A program made the position numbers and the translations under genes. Shown in pieces: positions 41,095 to 51,470 of a stretch of 64,000 nucleotides of DNA (position 1 is the first letter of the stretch; each line of letters opens with the position of its first letter). The notes under the pieces are model-generated. The model was not told where the DNA came from. It did not search any database and saw only the letters and a program-made list of their open reading frames with translations. Origin of the DNA: an uncultured Porphyromonadaceae bacterium (GTDB lineage Bacteria; Bacteroidota; Bacteroidia; Bacteroidales; Muribaculaceae). The stretch covers positions 1 to 64,000 of the forward strand of contig CAMWRH010000007.1 in the NCBI GenBank assembly GCA_947176605.1, read 5' to 3'.

Positions 41095-41736
41095 ATGAAC
41101 CACGATTTTACTGCCGCGATTAAGGCATGGCTCGATGCCGACCCGCAGGAACGCTCGTTCGAGAAAGGGGCTACGATGCTCCTCCAATTGACCGGCAACC
41201 GTATCCTTTACGCCAACCTCATGGCCGACCCCCTCTCGCGACTCCCCTTCCTGGAGCACGAGCTCCAGAAGTATTATGATTTCCGCGTGCTCGACCTGAC
41301 GCACGACCAGGTCCGCGACATGGAGCGTCAGGTGGATGCGATCGCGGATTCGCTCGCCCTCGGTGAGGACTCCCCGCAGGACAGTGACCGGAAGGCCGAA
41401 AGGCTCCTCGGGCGACGCCCTGACCATGATTCGCTCCCCGATGACGTGATCGCCCGCTATACGGAGAATTATTCGATTCTGCAGCGTATGCGCGAACTCC
41501 ATGTGCGCCTGCGCATGCTGACGCTGACCGACCACCCGTGCCCGGATTCGGAAAGGTATCCCTTCCTGCGGGATCTCATAGCGCTTGACCGCAGGCTGCA
41601 TGAGAATTGGAAGGTATACGATACTTTCACCGCCGCCGCTGACAGTTCGCTTTCGGGCGCACGCTCTGAAGCTACCCCGGCAAAAGCAGAACCCCCCAAG
41701 GCGACCCCGGCTAAGGCGCAACACAAGGAAGCATGA
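41095..41736 (+). CDS. Hypothetical helical protein of the PRTase/PLD module
   Basis: 213 aa (MNHDFTAAIKAWLDADPQERSFEKG...), start overlapped by neighbours. Confidence 0.55.
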   Translation: MNHDFTAAIKAWLDADPQERSFEKGATMLLQLTGNRILYANLMADPLSRLPFLEHELQKYYDFRVLDLTHDQVRDMERQVDAIADSLALGEDSPQDSDRKAERLLGRRPDHDSLPDDVIARYTENYSILQRMRELHVRLRMLTLTDHPCPDSERYPFLRDLIALDRRLHENWKVYDTFTAAADSSLSGARSEATPAKAEPPKATPAKAQHKEA

Positions 41737-42254
41737 AGCGCGGTGCGGACATTTCGGCTTTCCTCCAGCCCCTGGCGGAAGTCCCCACACAGGCTTTTCT
41801 GTCGAATGTCGTGCAGACGGCCGATATCCTGGAGTGGATCCTGGAGCAGACCGGTCCGGCGGAAGTCTGGCAGACTTCTTTCTCCATATCGGAGGAGTTC
41901 CTCAGAAGGCTCCATTTCATTCAGCAGCGCAATCCGGGCACCGAGGTACACCTTGTGCTCGATTTCAAGGCTACGCAGAAGACGCTCCGCCTCTGGGTGT
42001 TCCTCTCGAGGGTGATGAAGTCCGTACATCTGGCCGAAAACCATTCGAAGGTTATCGTCATACGCCCTCGCTCGGCTCCACCGGTCGCTGTGGTGACTTC
42101 GCAGAACCTTACCCGCGGAAATCGTTATGAGGCGCACACCGTGACTTCGGACCCTCCCCTCTGCGCGGCTCTCTTTGACGGGGTCCGCGATATTATTGAC
42201 AATCATTCAGTACCTCTCGATGAATTACTCGGCTCAGGACCTGGAGGCGGTTGA
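41733..42254 (+). CDS. Phospholipase D-like (single HxK half-site) protein
   Basis: ENHSKVIVIRPRSAPPVAVVTSQNLTRGNRYEA resembles PLD HxK...(S)xNLT. Confidence 0.6.
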   Translation: MKRGADISAFLQPLAEVPTQAFLSNVVQTADILEWILEQTGPAEVWQTSFSISEEFLRRLHFIQQRNPGTEVHLVLDFKATQKTLRLWVFLSRVMKSVHLAENHSKVIVIRPRSAPPVAVVTSQNLTRGNRYEAHTVTSDPPLCAALFDGVRDIIDNHSVPLDELLGSGPGGG

Positions 42255-42495
42255 GAAGTTCGCCTCGGTCTATCTCCCTATCTCGGATATGGCGGTGGTG
42301 CTCGGCATCCCCGCAGACGTGCTGCGCCAGGACATCGCTGACCGCTCGACGGCGGTAAGCGAGGCATACCGCCGCGGCAAGACGGCCTCGAAGATCAGGA
42401 TCCTGACTCAGGAGATGGAGCTCGCCAAGGTCGGCTCACCGCTCGCCCTGGAGAACTGCCGCCGATCCCTGCTCGATATGGAGGACGACGAGTAA
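42220..42495 (+). CDS. HTH protein, possible terminase accessory
   Basis: 91 aa from MNYSAQDLEAVEKFASVYLPISDMAVVLGIPADVLRQDI; overlaps PLD-like gene. Confidence 0.5.
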   Translation: MNYSAQDLEAVEKFASVYLPISDMAVVLGIPADVLRQDIADRSTAVSEAYRRGKTASKIRILTQEMELAKVGSPLALENCRRSLLDMEDDE

Positions 42496-42516
42496 TGAAT
42501 AATCCCGTTTGATCTT

Positions 42517-43149
42517 ATGGCTATGGTTTCGGCTATGGAGGCGTGCCGCCTCGATATGTTTACGCGTGAGGACGAACTCAGAAGGAAGTATCCGGAGGAG
42601 ATCGTCGCCAAGGTCCTGCGCATTCGCGAGATGTATAACTGGTTTGTCGCAAATCCGGACGCCCCCGACCGCGAGTTCGTCTCTGAGGTCATGCAGCGCC
42701 ATTCCGTTTCGAAGCCTACGGCTTATTCCGACCTTGCGGTCTGTAAGGCTATGCTTCCCAATCTCGCTCAGGCCGCACGCGAGTTCCACCGATGGCGCTA
42801 CAATGAGATGATCCTCGAGACTTACCGCATGGCACAGAAGCGCAAGGATACGAAGACCATGGAGCGGGCGGCTTCCTCTTACGCACGTCATAACCGCGTT
42901 GACCTCGAAGATGAGAAGGCCATCCCTTATGACCGGATCGTAATACAGCCCTTCACGGCTACCGAGGACCCGCGCGTGCTGGGCATCAAGCCGATTCCGA
43001 ATCTGCAGCAGAAGATCACGCAGCTGCTCGAGAAGTACGGCGCCGAGTCGATGGACATCGAGGATGTGTCCTATGAGGAGGCGGACCTGGAGTTTGACAG
43101 TCTGTTCCCGAAAATGCCGGACGCCGGGCAGGACATCCCGAACACCTGA
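42517..43149 (+). CDS. Terminase small subunit-like protein
   Basis: 210 aa with HTH-like region directly upstream of the large terminase. Confidence 0.55.
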   Translation: MAMVSAMEACRLDMFTREDELRRKYPEEIVAKVLRIREMYNWFVANPDAPDREFVSEVMQRHSVSKPTAYSDLAVCKAMLPNLAQAAREFHRWRYNEMILETYRMAQKRKDTKTMERAASSYARHNRVDLEDEKAIPYDRIVIQPFTATEDPRVLGIKPIPNLQQKITQLLEKYGAESMDIEDVSYEEADLEFDSLFPKMPDAGQDIPNT

Positions 43150-43154
43150 CAGCC

Positions 43155-44780
43155 ATGAAAGTATATTTCAACCGCCCGCAGCGGCTGGCTCAGCTTGTGG
43201 CCGCAAATACTTCGGTCATCGTCGCGGGACGACGTACCGGCAAGACGGACTCGATCGCCGCACCCTTCATGCTCCGCAACATGCAGCGCATGAAGGGCTC
43301 GACCGGGGGTATCGTCGTGCCTACATATAAGCACGGCCTTACGAACACGATCCCGGGGCTGTTGGCCGCATGGAGGCGCTGGGGACTGGTCGAAGGGATT
43401 CATTTCGTCATCGGGAAGAAGCGCCCCAAGGGGTTCGGCGAACCCATTACGCCGGTGGCCGATAACGAGCATGTGATTTCGTTCTATAACGGATCGCAGG
43501 CGGTCGTCATCTCGCAGGACCGCCCGGGTTCGGCCAACTCGCTGACCCTCTCCTGGATCCTGGTCGATGAGGCGAAGTTCATCGATTACCGCAAGCTGAA
43601 GGAGGAAGTCCTGCCGGCCAACGGCGGCATCAAGTCACATTTCGGCCGCCATTCCTGCAATCATTCGATGCTGGTACTTTCGGACATGCCGCAGACTTCG
43701 CGCGGATCCTGGTTCCTCCATTACCGTGAGCGCATGGATCCGGAGCTGATCGCGGCCATCGAGGCGGCCGTATATGAGATTTACAGGCTTAAGCAGAAGG
43801 TGCGCGAATTCACAGCCAAAGGAGTAGCCCCGCCGGACTATCTGCAGGCGCACATCCGACGGCTCGACCGCCGCCTGAACCAGATGCGCTCTGTCGCGGT
43901 ATATTACAGGGAGTATTCATCAATTGAGAATCTGCAGCTCCTCGGTGAGAATTACATCCGCCAGATGAAGCGCGACCTTACACCGCTGACGTTCCAGACT
44001 TCGATCCTGTGCCGGCGCATCGGCATCGCCAAGGACGGGTTTTATTCCTGTCTGCGCGAGGAGCATAAATACGAAGCCGTCGACAACGGCTATCTCGACT
44101 CTCTCGGATACGATTTCGACCCCTCGGCCATCGATTCACGGGCCGACGCCGACCTCGATCCGCTTGCGCCCCTCTGTATCGGGATGGACTATAATGCCAA
44201 CATCAACTGGATCGTGGCCGGACAGCCCGACCCCGCCAACGCCCGACGTTTCAACATCATCCGCTCTTTCTATGTCAAGTACGACCGGAAGATTCCGGAG
44301 CTGATCGCCGATTTCTGCACCCATTACGCCCATCATGCGAATAAGACGGTTGTCTATTATTACGATTCGACCGCGCTGGGCTCGAATTATGCCGTAAACA
44401 ACCAGGACATCTTCTGGACGGTTTGCCATGAATTCGAGCGGTGGGGATGGCGCGTCGAGCCGGTATATCTCGGTAATCCGATGCCCCACCATGAGAAGTA
44501 TCTGCTTATCAATTCGGCCCTGGCCGGACGCGAGCGGTTGGTCCCCATGATCAACCGTTCGGCCAACCAGGATCTGATCCTGGCCCTCCAGGCCGCAGGC
44601 GTACGCCAGGGGCGCAACGGATGGGAGAAGAACAAGGCCGGAGAAAAACTCCCCGAGTCCGAGGAAGACCCCCTCGAGCTCCGCACCGACGGGACCGACG
44701 CCGCGGATACCCTGCTCATCGGCGCCCTCCGCTTCCCGTTCCGCGATTTCTGCCCCGTAAGTATCGCCGGAGCTGTTTGA
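43155..44780 (+). CDS. Terminase large subunit
   Basis: Walker A VIVAGRRTGKTDS; Walker B WILVDEAKF; nuclease-like GMDYNANINWIV. Confidence 0.9.
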   Translation: MKVYFNRPQRLAQLVAANTSVIVAGRRTGKTDSIAAPFMLRNMQRMKGSTGGIVVPTYKHGLTNTIPGLLAAWRRWGLVEGIHFVIGKKRPKGFGEPITPVADNEHVISFYNGSQAVVISQDRPGSANSLTLSWILVDEAKFIDYRKLKEEVLPANGGIKSHFGRHSCNHSMLVLSDMPQTSRGSWFLHYRERMDPELIAAIEAAVYEIYRLKQKVREFTAKGVAPPDYLQAHIRRLDRRLNQMRSVAVYYREYSSIENLQLLGENYIRQMKRDLTPLTFQTSILCRRIGIAKDGFYSCLREEHKYEAVDNGYLDSLGYDFDPSAIDSRADADLDPLAPLCIGMDYNANINWIVAGQPDPANARRFNIIRSFYVKYDRKIPELIADFCTHYAHHANKTVVYYYDSTALGSNYAVNNQDIFWTVCHEFERWGWRVEPVYLGNPMPHHEKYLLINSALAGRERLVPMINRSANQDLILALQAAGVRQGRNGWEKNKAGEKLPESEEDPLELRTDGTDAADTLLIGALRFPFRDFCPVSIAGAV

Positions 44781-44810
44781 TTTCTTGAAAAAAAACATTA
44801 ACTTCGCATT

Positions 44811-45947
44811 ATGTCCGCTTCTTTTTCGAATCTCCCTGACAGAATCCTGTTTTCTTCTGAGCTTGATGACGTATCGCTGTCGACCGACGCGCAATCCGTC
44901 GACGTGACAGTTGTCATCTCTCCGGGCGACGCCGGGCCGGTTTTCGCACAGACGCTATGGCCATACGCCGGCAAGGTGACCCTCCCGCTGGCCGACATCC
45001 TGCAGACGCGTATGCGCGAGCGCGCCGCCGCAGGACGCACCCCCGAGCTGTTTACACTCTCCCTGTCGGTCCGCGACCATGTACAGGACATCCCGCTCAT
45101 CTCCAGACAGGTCCGCGCCATATGCATGCCCGACACATCGCCGGCCATACCGCCGCAGGAGTTCCTCGAATCGGAGTTCCTGACCCCGTCGCGCATACGC
45201 CGCTTCCCCCCCGGAATGGCACATACGCTGTACGCGCTCCTCTCTCCCGGCCACGCTCTGACCCCCGAAATCCGCTACGTCGCCGCCGCCAAGGACGGTA
45301 CGCAGTGGGCTTCCCGCATGTTCCTCGATGACATCCCCGCCCCGGATGATTACACGGTGAAGTCGTTCCGCATCAATCCGGCTGACATTTTGCGCTACGC
45401 CGCACTGAACGATGAACAGGGCTATTACCCGGCTGACAGTCTTTCGCTTCTTTCGGCCACACTTCGGGTCGGTCCACGCCAGGCCACCGTATTCTACGAC
45501 CCCACGCTCGACCCCTCTGAACGGTTCGATTTCCGCAACCGCTTTCTCGCCCCCGAATCCCTCTTTGCCGACTCACCGCCACGCCGCACCCTCGAGTTCC
45601 GCCGCAGTTTCGCCTCCCTCTCGCACCGTTCCGTCCCCTATGGGCCAACCTGCATCGAGGCGTTCCGCTCGCGCGTCCCCGCCGTGACCCCCGAAGAGTT
45701 CTCGCTCCTGTCCGACCTGCTTGACTCGCCGCTCGTCACACGCCCCCTGTGGCGCTACGAGGACGACTTCACCACACAGGAGGAAGAGCCCCTGGTCATC
45801 ACCGAAGCCGAACCCGTATACGGACCCGAAGAGGAAGAGCCTCCCGTAGCAGAGATAACATGGCGCTTCTGCGACGACCGCAGGCAGTTGACCGTCCCCG
45901 ACCGCCGGTCACGGTTCACAGACCAATACGACTCGACATTCTTCTGA
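44811..45947 (+). CDS. Phage structural hypothetical protein
   Basis: 378 aa between terminase and portal. Confidence 0.5.
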   Translation: MSASFSNLPDRILFSSELDDVSLSTDAQSVDVTVVISPGDAGPVFAQTLWPYAGKVTLPLADILQTRMRERAAAGRTPELFTLSLSVRDHVQDIPLISRQVRAICMPDTSPAIPPQEFLESEFLTPSRIRRFPPGMAHTLYALLSPGHALTPEIRYVAAAKDGTQWASRMFLDDIPAPDDYTVKSFRINPADILRYAALNDEQGYYPADSLSLLSATLRVGPRQATVFYDPTLDPSERFDFRNRFLAPESLFADSPPRRTLEFRRSFASLSHRSVPYGPTCIEAFRSRVPAVTPEEFSLLSDLLDSPLVTRPLWRYEDDFTTQEEEPLVITEAEPVYGPEEEEPPVAEITWRFCDDRRQLTVPDRRSRFTDQYDSTFF

Positions 45948-46180
45948 TGGCATCTTCAGTACACATATCCACAGCCAGGGCCATGCTCAACTCCCGCGAC
46001 CCCGTAGACCTGCTCGTCCTCCGCCGCGACGGCCACCCCATGCTCCTGCGCCGCGCCATCTCCCTCAGCTACGATTACTACGGAGGATGGCGAAACATGA
46101 AGCTCCTCGATTCAGGAGTATGCCGCCGCGTCCGCGACGTCTGCATCCTTCAGATCAACGGCCTCGAAGTCTTTCTATGA
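45947..46180 (+). CDS. Phage small hypothetical protein
   Basis: 77 aa; TGATG overlap with preceding gene. Confidence 0.5.
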   Translation: MASSVHISTARAMLNSRDPVDLLVLRRDGHPMLLRRAISLSYDYYGGWRNMKLLDSGVCRRVRDVCILQINGLEVFL

Positions 46181-46319
46181 CCAAAAGCCTAAACCCTAAA
46201 ACCTAAAGCCTAAAACCTGCCCCTCCGGGCCTCGTGGTCCTGCGCCCGAGCTTCAGCGAAGGGAAGTTCATCGCCGGCCAACGCCTAAAACCTAACGCCT
46301 AACGCCTAATTCACCCGAA
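46181..46319. repeat. CCTAAAA/CCTAACG repeat block B
   Basis: agcctaaaccctaaaacctaaagcctaaaacct ... aacgcctaaaacctaacgcctaacgcctaattc. Confidence 0.8.
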
Positions 46320-47624
46320 ATGTCCTCATACTCTTTCGCCTCAATCGAGGAAATCCCCGGATACCGCGCATCCGTAGCATTCACCGAGACTGCCGCAGCC
46401 GTATACCGCGAAGACGGAGTCGCCGTACCCATACCCCTTCCCGGAGGGAAAGGGGAGATCATCCCCTGGGGAGCCTCCAACCGAATGCCGTTCGAAGTCC
46501 TTGACCGCATCGAGGCCGACGAGACAATGTCGGCCTGCATGGAATTCCAGTCGGAAGTTTTCTACGGAGCCGGACTCCAGTTCGACACATCCGCCGAAAA
46601 GTCTGCCCAGTCTCGCCGACAGGCGGAAGAATTCGCCGATGACTCCGACCTGTCCTCTTTCTGGCTCGGCATCGGTGAAGACCTCAAGCATTTCGCTTTC
46701 GCCGTCGCCCTGCTCACGCTCAACGCCGACGGATCGCGCATCGTCGCCCTCTCAAGACTCGAGGCATGTTACTGCCGCTTCGCGCCCGCCGCACCCGACG
46801 GACGGATACCCGCTGTATGTTACGCGAACTGGCGTCACCCTTCGCTCTCTGCCGACGAAATAGAGGTAATCCCCATGCTCGACCCCCGACGCCCTTTCCA
46901 TGACCTGACCGACCGCATGAAGCGGCATTCGGCAGACCGCCGCTTCGCTCTGGTCGTGCGTATGCCCAAGGTCGATTCCACATACTACCCCATACCGACA
47001 TACGCTTCGCTGTTCCGCTCGAAGTGGTACGACATCAAGCGACTCATTGCCGTGGCAAAAGAGGCGAAGCTACGCAATTCCGCCCCCATCAAATACCACA
47101 TCCAGGTATCCGAAAAATACTTCCCGCGCATCTTCAAGGCCGAAGGGATCACCGACCCCGCAAAGCAGCAGCTTCGCGTCATCGAGGAAAAAAAGCGGAT
47201 GGTCGAGTTCCTTACCGGAGCGCACAATTCCGGCAAGGCCTGGTTTTCGATTTCGTATGTCACACCCGACGGAAAGACTCAGTCCGACGTGACCATCACA
47301 CGAATCGAATCCGCAAAGGAAGGTGGCGACTGGGAGACCGACATACAGGAAGCGATCAACATGGTATGTTTCGCGCTGCGCGTACATTCGAATCTCGTGG
47401 GATCCGTCCCCGGAAAATCGCAGTCAAACAACTCCGGATCCGACAAACGCGAACTCTACACCATCGCACAGGCCCTGCAGAAACCCTACCGCGACCTCGC
47501 TTTCGCCGTCCCGCGCCTCATTTGCCGCTACAACGGCTGGCGTGGCGTCCGCCCCGTATGCCCCTTCATACAGCTAACCACGCTCGACGAGCACGCCGAC
47601 GCACGCTCCGTCGACATCCCGTAA
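46320..47624 (+). CDS. Phage portal protein
   Basis: 434 aa; portal-like sequence and position after the large terminase. Confidence 0.65.
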   Translation: MSSYSFASIEEIPGYRASVAFTETAAAVYREDGVAVPIPLPGGKGEIIPWGASNRMPFEVLDRIEADETMSACMEFQSEVFYGAGLQFDTSAEKSAQSRRQAEEFADDSDLSSFWLGIGEDLKHFAFAVALLTLNADGSRIVALSRLEACYCRFAPAAPDGRIPAVCYANWRHPSLSADEIEVIPMLDPRRPFHDLTDRMKRHSADRRFALVVRMPKVDSTYYPIPTYASLFRSKWYDIKRLIAVAKEAKLRNSAPIKYHIQVSEKYFPRIFKAEGITDPAKQQLRVIEEKKRMVEFLTGAHNSGKAWFSISYVTPDGKTQSDVTITRIESAKEGGDWETDIQEAINMVCFALRVHSNLVGSVPGKSQSNNSGSDKRELYTIAQALQKPYRDLAFAVPRLICRYNGWRGVRPVCPFIQLTTLDEHADARSVDIP

Positions 47625-47636
47625 GAACCCGACGGA

Positions 47637-47668
47637 CAAAACCTGAAACCTGAAACCTGAAACCTGAC
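47637..47668. repeat. AACCTGA repeat block C
   Basis: aaacctgaaacctgaaacctgaaacctgac. Confidence 0.75.
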
Positions 47669-47673
47669 TCCCG

Positions 47674-48519
47674 ATGCCCGACATGATAACATCCGACGCC
47701 GACCTCCGGCTCTTTCTCCCCAATTCGGTAATTACCGTAGGACTCGAGACCCCGCTCTTCGACAAACTCGCACCATTCCTCCGCGCCGCCGAAGACACCA
47801 TCGCCCGGTCCGTCGTCTCACCCCCCATACTCGAGGCCGTGGCACGCGCCGAACCCGAACTCATGCATCTCCGCCAGTTCCTGCGCCCGCTCGTCGCAAT
47901 ACGCGCTTTCTGCGATGCCGTCCCTTCGCTCGACATAATACTCACACCGAACGGATTCGGCGTCGTCAGCAATTCCAATGTCGTCCCGGCATCCGAGTCA
48001 CGCGTCCGCGCCCTGCGCGACTCGCTGCTGCTCCGCATCGATCAGCTCACCGAGCAGACCGTCGACGCGCTCCGCCCGTACGCCCCGTGGCGCGACTCCC
48101 CCCAGGGGCGTCTATGGGGTTCCGTGCTCCCCCTTCAGCTCCGGACCGTACGCCGACTGCGTCCCGACCATCACGGCCCCCTGCTCGAGGCCTACGAAGA
48201 CCTGCGCCCGCAGATACGCGACATGGAGGACCGGCTCGCCGACCGGTGGATCTCTCCCGAACTCCTTGAAGAGCTTCGCCGGCACAACCTCGCACGCTCC
48301 CCCTCCGACAGGCAGTCATATGTAATCGCCGCATTCTCGGCCGCCGTCATCGATGCGCTGCGCACGGGTACACCCGATGAGCGCCGCCTGGCGCAGATCG
48401 TCGACGACATACGACGCGACCCGGCTACATTCCACCGTTGGCACAATTCCCGCACCGCACGACTCTTTTCTCCTCCCGTTTTCCGTAACAACCCCCTGTC
48501 GGGGGGATATTTCTTCTGA
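47674..48519 (+). CDS. Phage head-tail region hypothetical protein
   Basis: 281 aa directly downstream of the portal. Confidence 0.5.
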   Translation: MPDMITSDADLRLFLPNSVITVGLETPLFDKLAPFLRAAEDTIARSVVSPPILEAVARAEPELMHLRQFLRPLVAIRAFCDAVPSLDIILTPNGFGVVSNSNVVPASESRVRALRDSLLLRIDQLTEQTVDALRPYAPWRDSPQGRLWGSVLPLQLRTVRRLRPDHHGPLLEAYEDLRPQIRDMEDRLADRWISPELLEELRRHNLARSPSDRQSYVIAAFSAAVIDALRTGTPDERRLAQIVDDIRRDPATFHRWHNSRTARLFSPPVFRNNPLSGGYFF

Positions 48520-48521
48520 TC

Positions 48522-49280
48522 ATGAAAAAGGATATTCTGTCGCGGTATTTCGATTTCCGCCTCCCCGCCGGGTGGGAAGACCTCTCTGAAAAACAGCTCC
48601 GCCTCCTTTACCGCACAATGGCCGCCGCCACAAGCCGCGATGAAGCGAAGTTGCTTTTCCTTTTCCGGATCAACGGTATCCGCACCCTCGGACGCCAGCC
48701 CGACGGGCGTTATCTGCTGCAGGCCGGACGACTCTTTTTCGAGATCTCCCCCCTGCAGTTGGCCGAAGTCTGCGCTTCGCTCGACTGGATCGAGGGGTTC
48801 CCGGAATACCCCGTACGATTCTCCCGCATCGCCCTGCGCCGCGCAAAGGCCCCCGACCTCGAAGACGTCTCATTCGAGGACTGGCTCATTCTCGACAATC
48901 TCTATCAGGGATATATGGCTACCCGCGACGACTCGATGCTCGATGACATGTCGGAAGCCCTGTACGGGCGCCGCATGAGGCTGACTCAGACCCAGCGTCT
49001 GTCCGTTTTCTTCTGGATGGCATCCGTTAAGGCGCTGTTCGCCCGCCGTTGGCCGAATTTCCTCCGCCCCGCAGACCGTCCGGAGCAGTCGGGACCCGAA
49101 CCGCTCGCCGCTCCGCGGCAGTCGGCACAGGATGCATATCTGACTCAGATACGCGCACTGACAAAGGGCGACCTAACGAAGCGTGACCGCATCCTTTCTC
49201 TCCCCTGCCACATAGCCCTGGCCGAGCTTGACGCCCTGGCCCGGGAGTATGAGGAATTCAACTCAAAACACAAGTCATGA
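48522..49280 (+). CDS. Phage hypothetical protein
   Basis: 252 aa ORF in the late operon. Confidence 0.5.
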   Translation: MKKDILSRYFDFRLPAGWEDLSEKQLRLLYRTMAAATSRDEAKLLFLFRINGIRTLGRQPDGRYLLQAGRLFFEISPLQLAEVCASLDWIEGFPEYPVRFSRIALRRAKAPDLEDVSFEDWLILDNLYQGYMATRDDSMLDDMSEALYGRRMRLTQTQRLSVFFWMASVKALFARRWPNFLRPADRPEQSGPEPLAAPRQSAQDAYLTQIRALTKGDLTKRDRILSLPCHIALAELDALAREYEEFNSKHKS

Positions 49281-49960
49281 CACCACATACGGAAAATATC
49301 CCCGTAAATGGCCGCTGGGACGCGGCCTCATATTTCCGAACCCTTACGGAATCAAACCGCATGGCCCGCCATTACGGTTTCCGGTTCGGCATGGTATCCG
49401 GTCTGGACGGTTTCGAGGACGCCCTGGCGGCCCTGCAGTCGCGTACTCCGCTCGTCTGTGTCTCCGACCAGTCGGACGGATATACGTCGCTGTCGGACAC
49501 ACCGCACATCCGCACCGTCAAGACCGTTTTCCTGACAATGCCGCACGCGCAGGGTGACATGCAGGGTCGCGCCCGCGCCCTTGACATCCTGCGCGAGCTG
49601 TTCCGGCAGTTCCTCTCGCATCTGCTGATGCAGCGGACCCGCCTGGCACAGGGCGGAATATATATCGATGACCGCATCGCTTTCTCGGAAATCGACCGCT
49701 ATTTCTACGCGCAGGGTGCCTGCGCTTTCTTTACGGTGACCGTCGACCGGTACGCCGACATTTCGTTTAACCCCGGTGAATGGATTCCGGAAGCGCTCCC
49801 CGGTCTGGCCGCTCCGCTCCCTTACCGCATCATCCCGGATACTCATGGCAAGTCAGCAGAACCGCACACCCCGACAGCGCCTGGAGGAACGTCAGAAGTA
49901 CCTCCGTGCATTCAATTCGACCATGATCAAGATCTGGCGCGAGCAGATCGTCTCCCTTAA
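49277..49960 (+). CDS. Phage hypothetical protein
   Basis: 227 aa ORF, ATGA overlap. Confidence 0.5.
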   Translation: MTPHTENIPVNGRWDAASYFRTLTESNRMARHYGFRFGMVSGLDGFEDALAALQSRTPLVCVSDQSDGYTSLSDTPHIRTVKTVFLTMPHAQGDMQGRARALDILRELFRQFLSHLLMQRTRLAQGGIYIDDRIAFSEIDRYFYAQGACAFFTVTVDRYADISFNPGEWIPEALPGLAAPLPYRIIPDTHGKSAEPHTPTAPGGTSEVPPCIQFDHDQDLARADRLP

Positions 49961-50285
49961 GGTCATCGATACCGGACATCTCTTTTCTTCGGTCGCAGCC
50001 GTCAGCATGACCGCCGACGGGCAGTTCGTCTCCGCCGAACTGCGCCAGACGTTCTCGGAATACGGCATATACCAGGACTACGGCACAGGACGCGAGGTCC
50101 CGCGCGGAAATCCCGGTGACATAGGCCGCGACAAGGTCCGCCGCCGCAGGCGTTGGTTCTCACGAAAGCATTACGCTTCGGTCATGAACATCCGCGAGTT
50201 CTTTGCAGACAATCTCGGCCGCCACATGGCAGATGTCATATCCGACTCGCTCACACCGTCCATACGCCGACGGTTCGGCTCCTGA
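49845..50285 (+). CDS. Phage head-tail/neck-like hypothetical protein
   Basis: 146 aa from MASQQNRTPRQRLEERQKYLRAF; basic; overlaps previous ORF. Confidence 0.5.
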   Translation: MASQQNRTPRQRLEERQKYLRAFNSTMIKIWREQIVSLKVIDTGHLFSSVAAVSMTADGQFVSAELRQTFSEYGIYQDYGTGREVPRGNPGDIGRDKVRRRRRWFSRKHYASVMNIREFFADNLGRHMADVISDSLTPSIRRRFGS

Positions 50286-50329
50286 ACCTGTCTTTTGAAC
50301 CCGCCCCGAAGTACGCTATTTTTGCCCCC

Positions 50330-51445
50330 ATGAACATCTCGACTACCGCTCTGGCAAACACGATTGCCGCTTTCCGCCGCCTTACGGCGTTCGCCTCGGT
50401 CTCTCCGGACTCGCTCGGAGCGATCCTTGAGGCCCTGCGTCTGGCCATCGGCTCGACGGCCTCCGGAGCCGCCGCGGATACGGACCTGCAGAAGATCTCA
50501 GCACGGCTGCAGTCCCTGGAGAAGACGGCTTCTGTGCTCAGTCCCGTCAATTCGCCGGGCTGCGTCCCCGTTCTCTCATCCGAAGGACGCCTGCCGGCTG
50601 CCGTATTGCCCGAAGCCGGTACCCTCTTTTCGGCAATCCTCCCGTGGATTTGGACCCTGATGACCGATGACGGCTACAAGTCGCAGGCGTTTCTCTTCTG
50701 CGATGACCTGGAGTTCCCCGGTGGACAGAATGTGCTGGCTAACGGATATTACCCCGGCCTGCACCCCACACGCCCCTACTTCATGCACGGAGCGTTCTAT
50801 TCCGTACAGCAGGCCGCCGAAATACTGTTCGACCGCTGGGTCATCGGTTCGGGTGGCATCATGCAGCGCGCTCACGCCAACATCCCCCAGGAAGTCAAGG
50901 CGTCCGACTCGCGCATAACCATGGCATATACGGCCACAAACAACTGGAACCCGTACACCATCGCCATCGGTCTGCGCGGCGTCCGCTCCGAGATCGAGCC
51001 CACATCCATCTACCGCGCATTTCACGGCGCCGGAGCCCTGCGGGCCGTCATCGGCACGATCTCGCTCAAGCGCGTCACATCGCAGTTCGAGGCCTCCAGC
51101 GCGTTTCTCAACTGTCCGGAGCTGCGCTTCGTGCTGCTGCGCCGCATCGCCGACTGCATCACCGAACTCGACCTGTCCGGATGCTCGCCGCTCATTGCCG
51201 AGACAATGCGCTTCGACGACGCCGACGCGCAGATGTCCGCCGTCACCTTCAACCCCGTCAAGTACCTCTTTGAGAACATCGACGACCCCGACAGCGGATT
51301 CTGGCGCGACCCCGACGCTCCGCTCCTCATAAAATTCCCTGCCGGAGTGCCGGCCCGCATAATGGCAACATCCGACCTGATGGCCGCCTACCGTGCCGCA
51401 CGCGAGGCCCATCCCGGACTGCGCGTCGAAGGAATGATTGTCTGA
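50330..51445 (+). CDS. Phage tail/fibre protein with LRR/BspA-like segment
   Basis: 371 aa; N-terminal coiled region then LRR-like C-terminal part. Confidence 0.45.
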   Translation: MNISTTALANTIAAFRRLTAFASVSPDSLGAILEALRLAIGSTASGAAADTDLQKISARLQSLEKTASVLSPVNSPGCVPVLSSEGRLPAAVLPEAGTLFSAILPWIWTLMTDDGYKSQAFLFCDDLEFPGGQNVLANGYYPGLHPTRPYFMHGAFYSVQQAAEILFDRWVIGSGGIMQRAHANIPQEVKASDSRITMAYTATNNWNPYTIAIGLRGVRSEIEPTSIYRAFHGAGALRAVIGTISLKRVTSQFEASSAFLNCPELRFVLLRRIADCITELDLSGCSPLIAETMRFDDADAQMSAVTFNPVKYLFENIDDPDSGFWRDPDAPLLIKFPAGVPARIMATSDLMAAYRAAREAHPGLRVEGMIV

Positions 51446-51470
51446 ACCAAACGCAAAAAACTCCGTAAAA

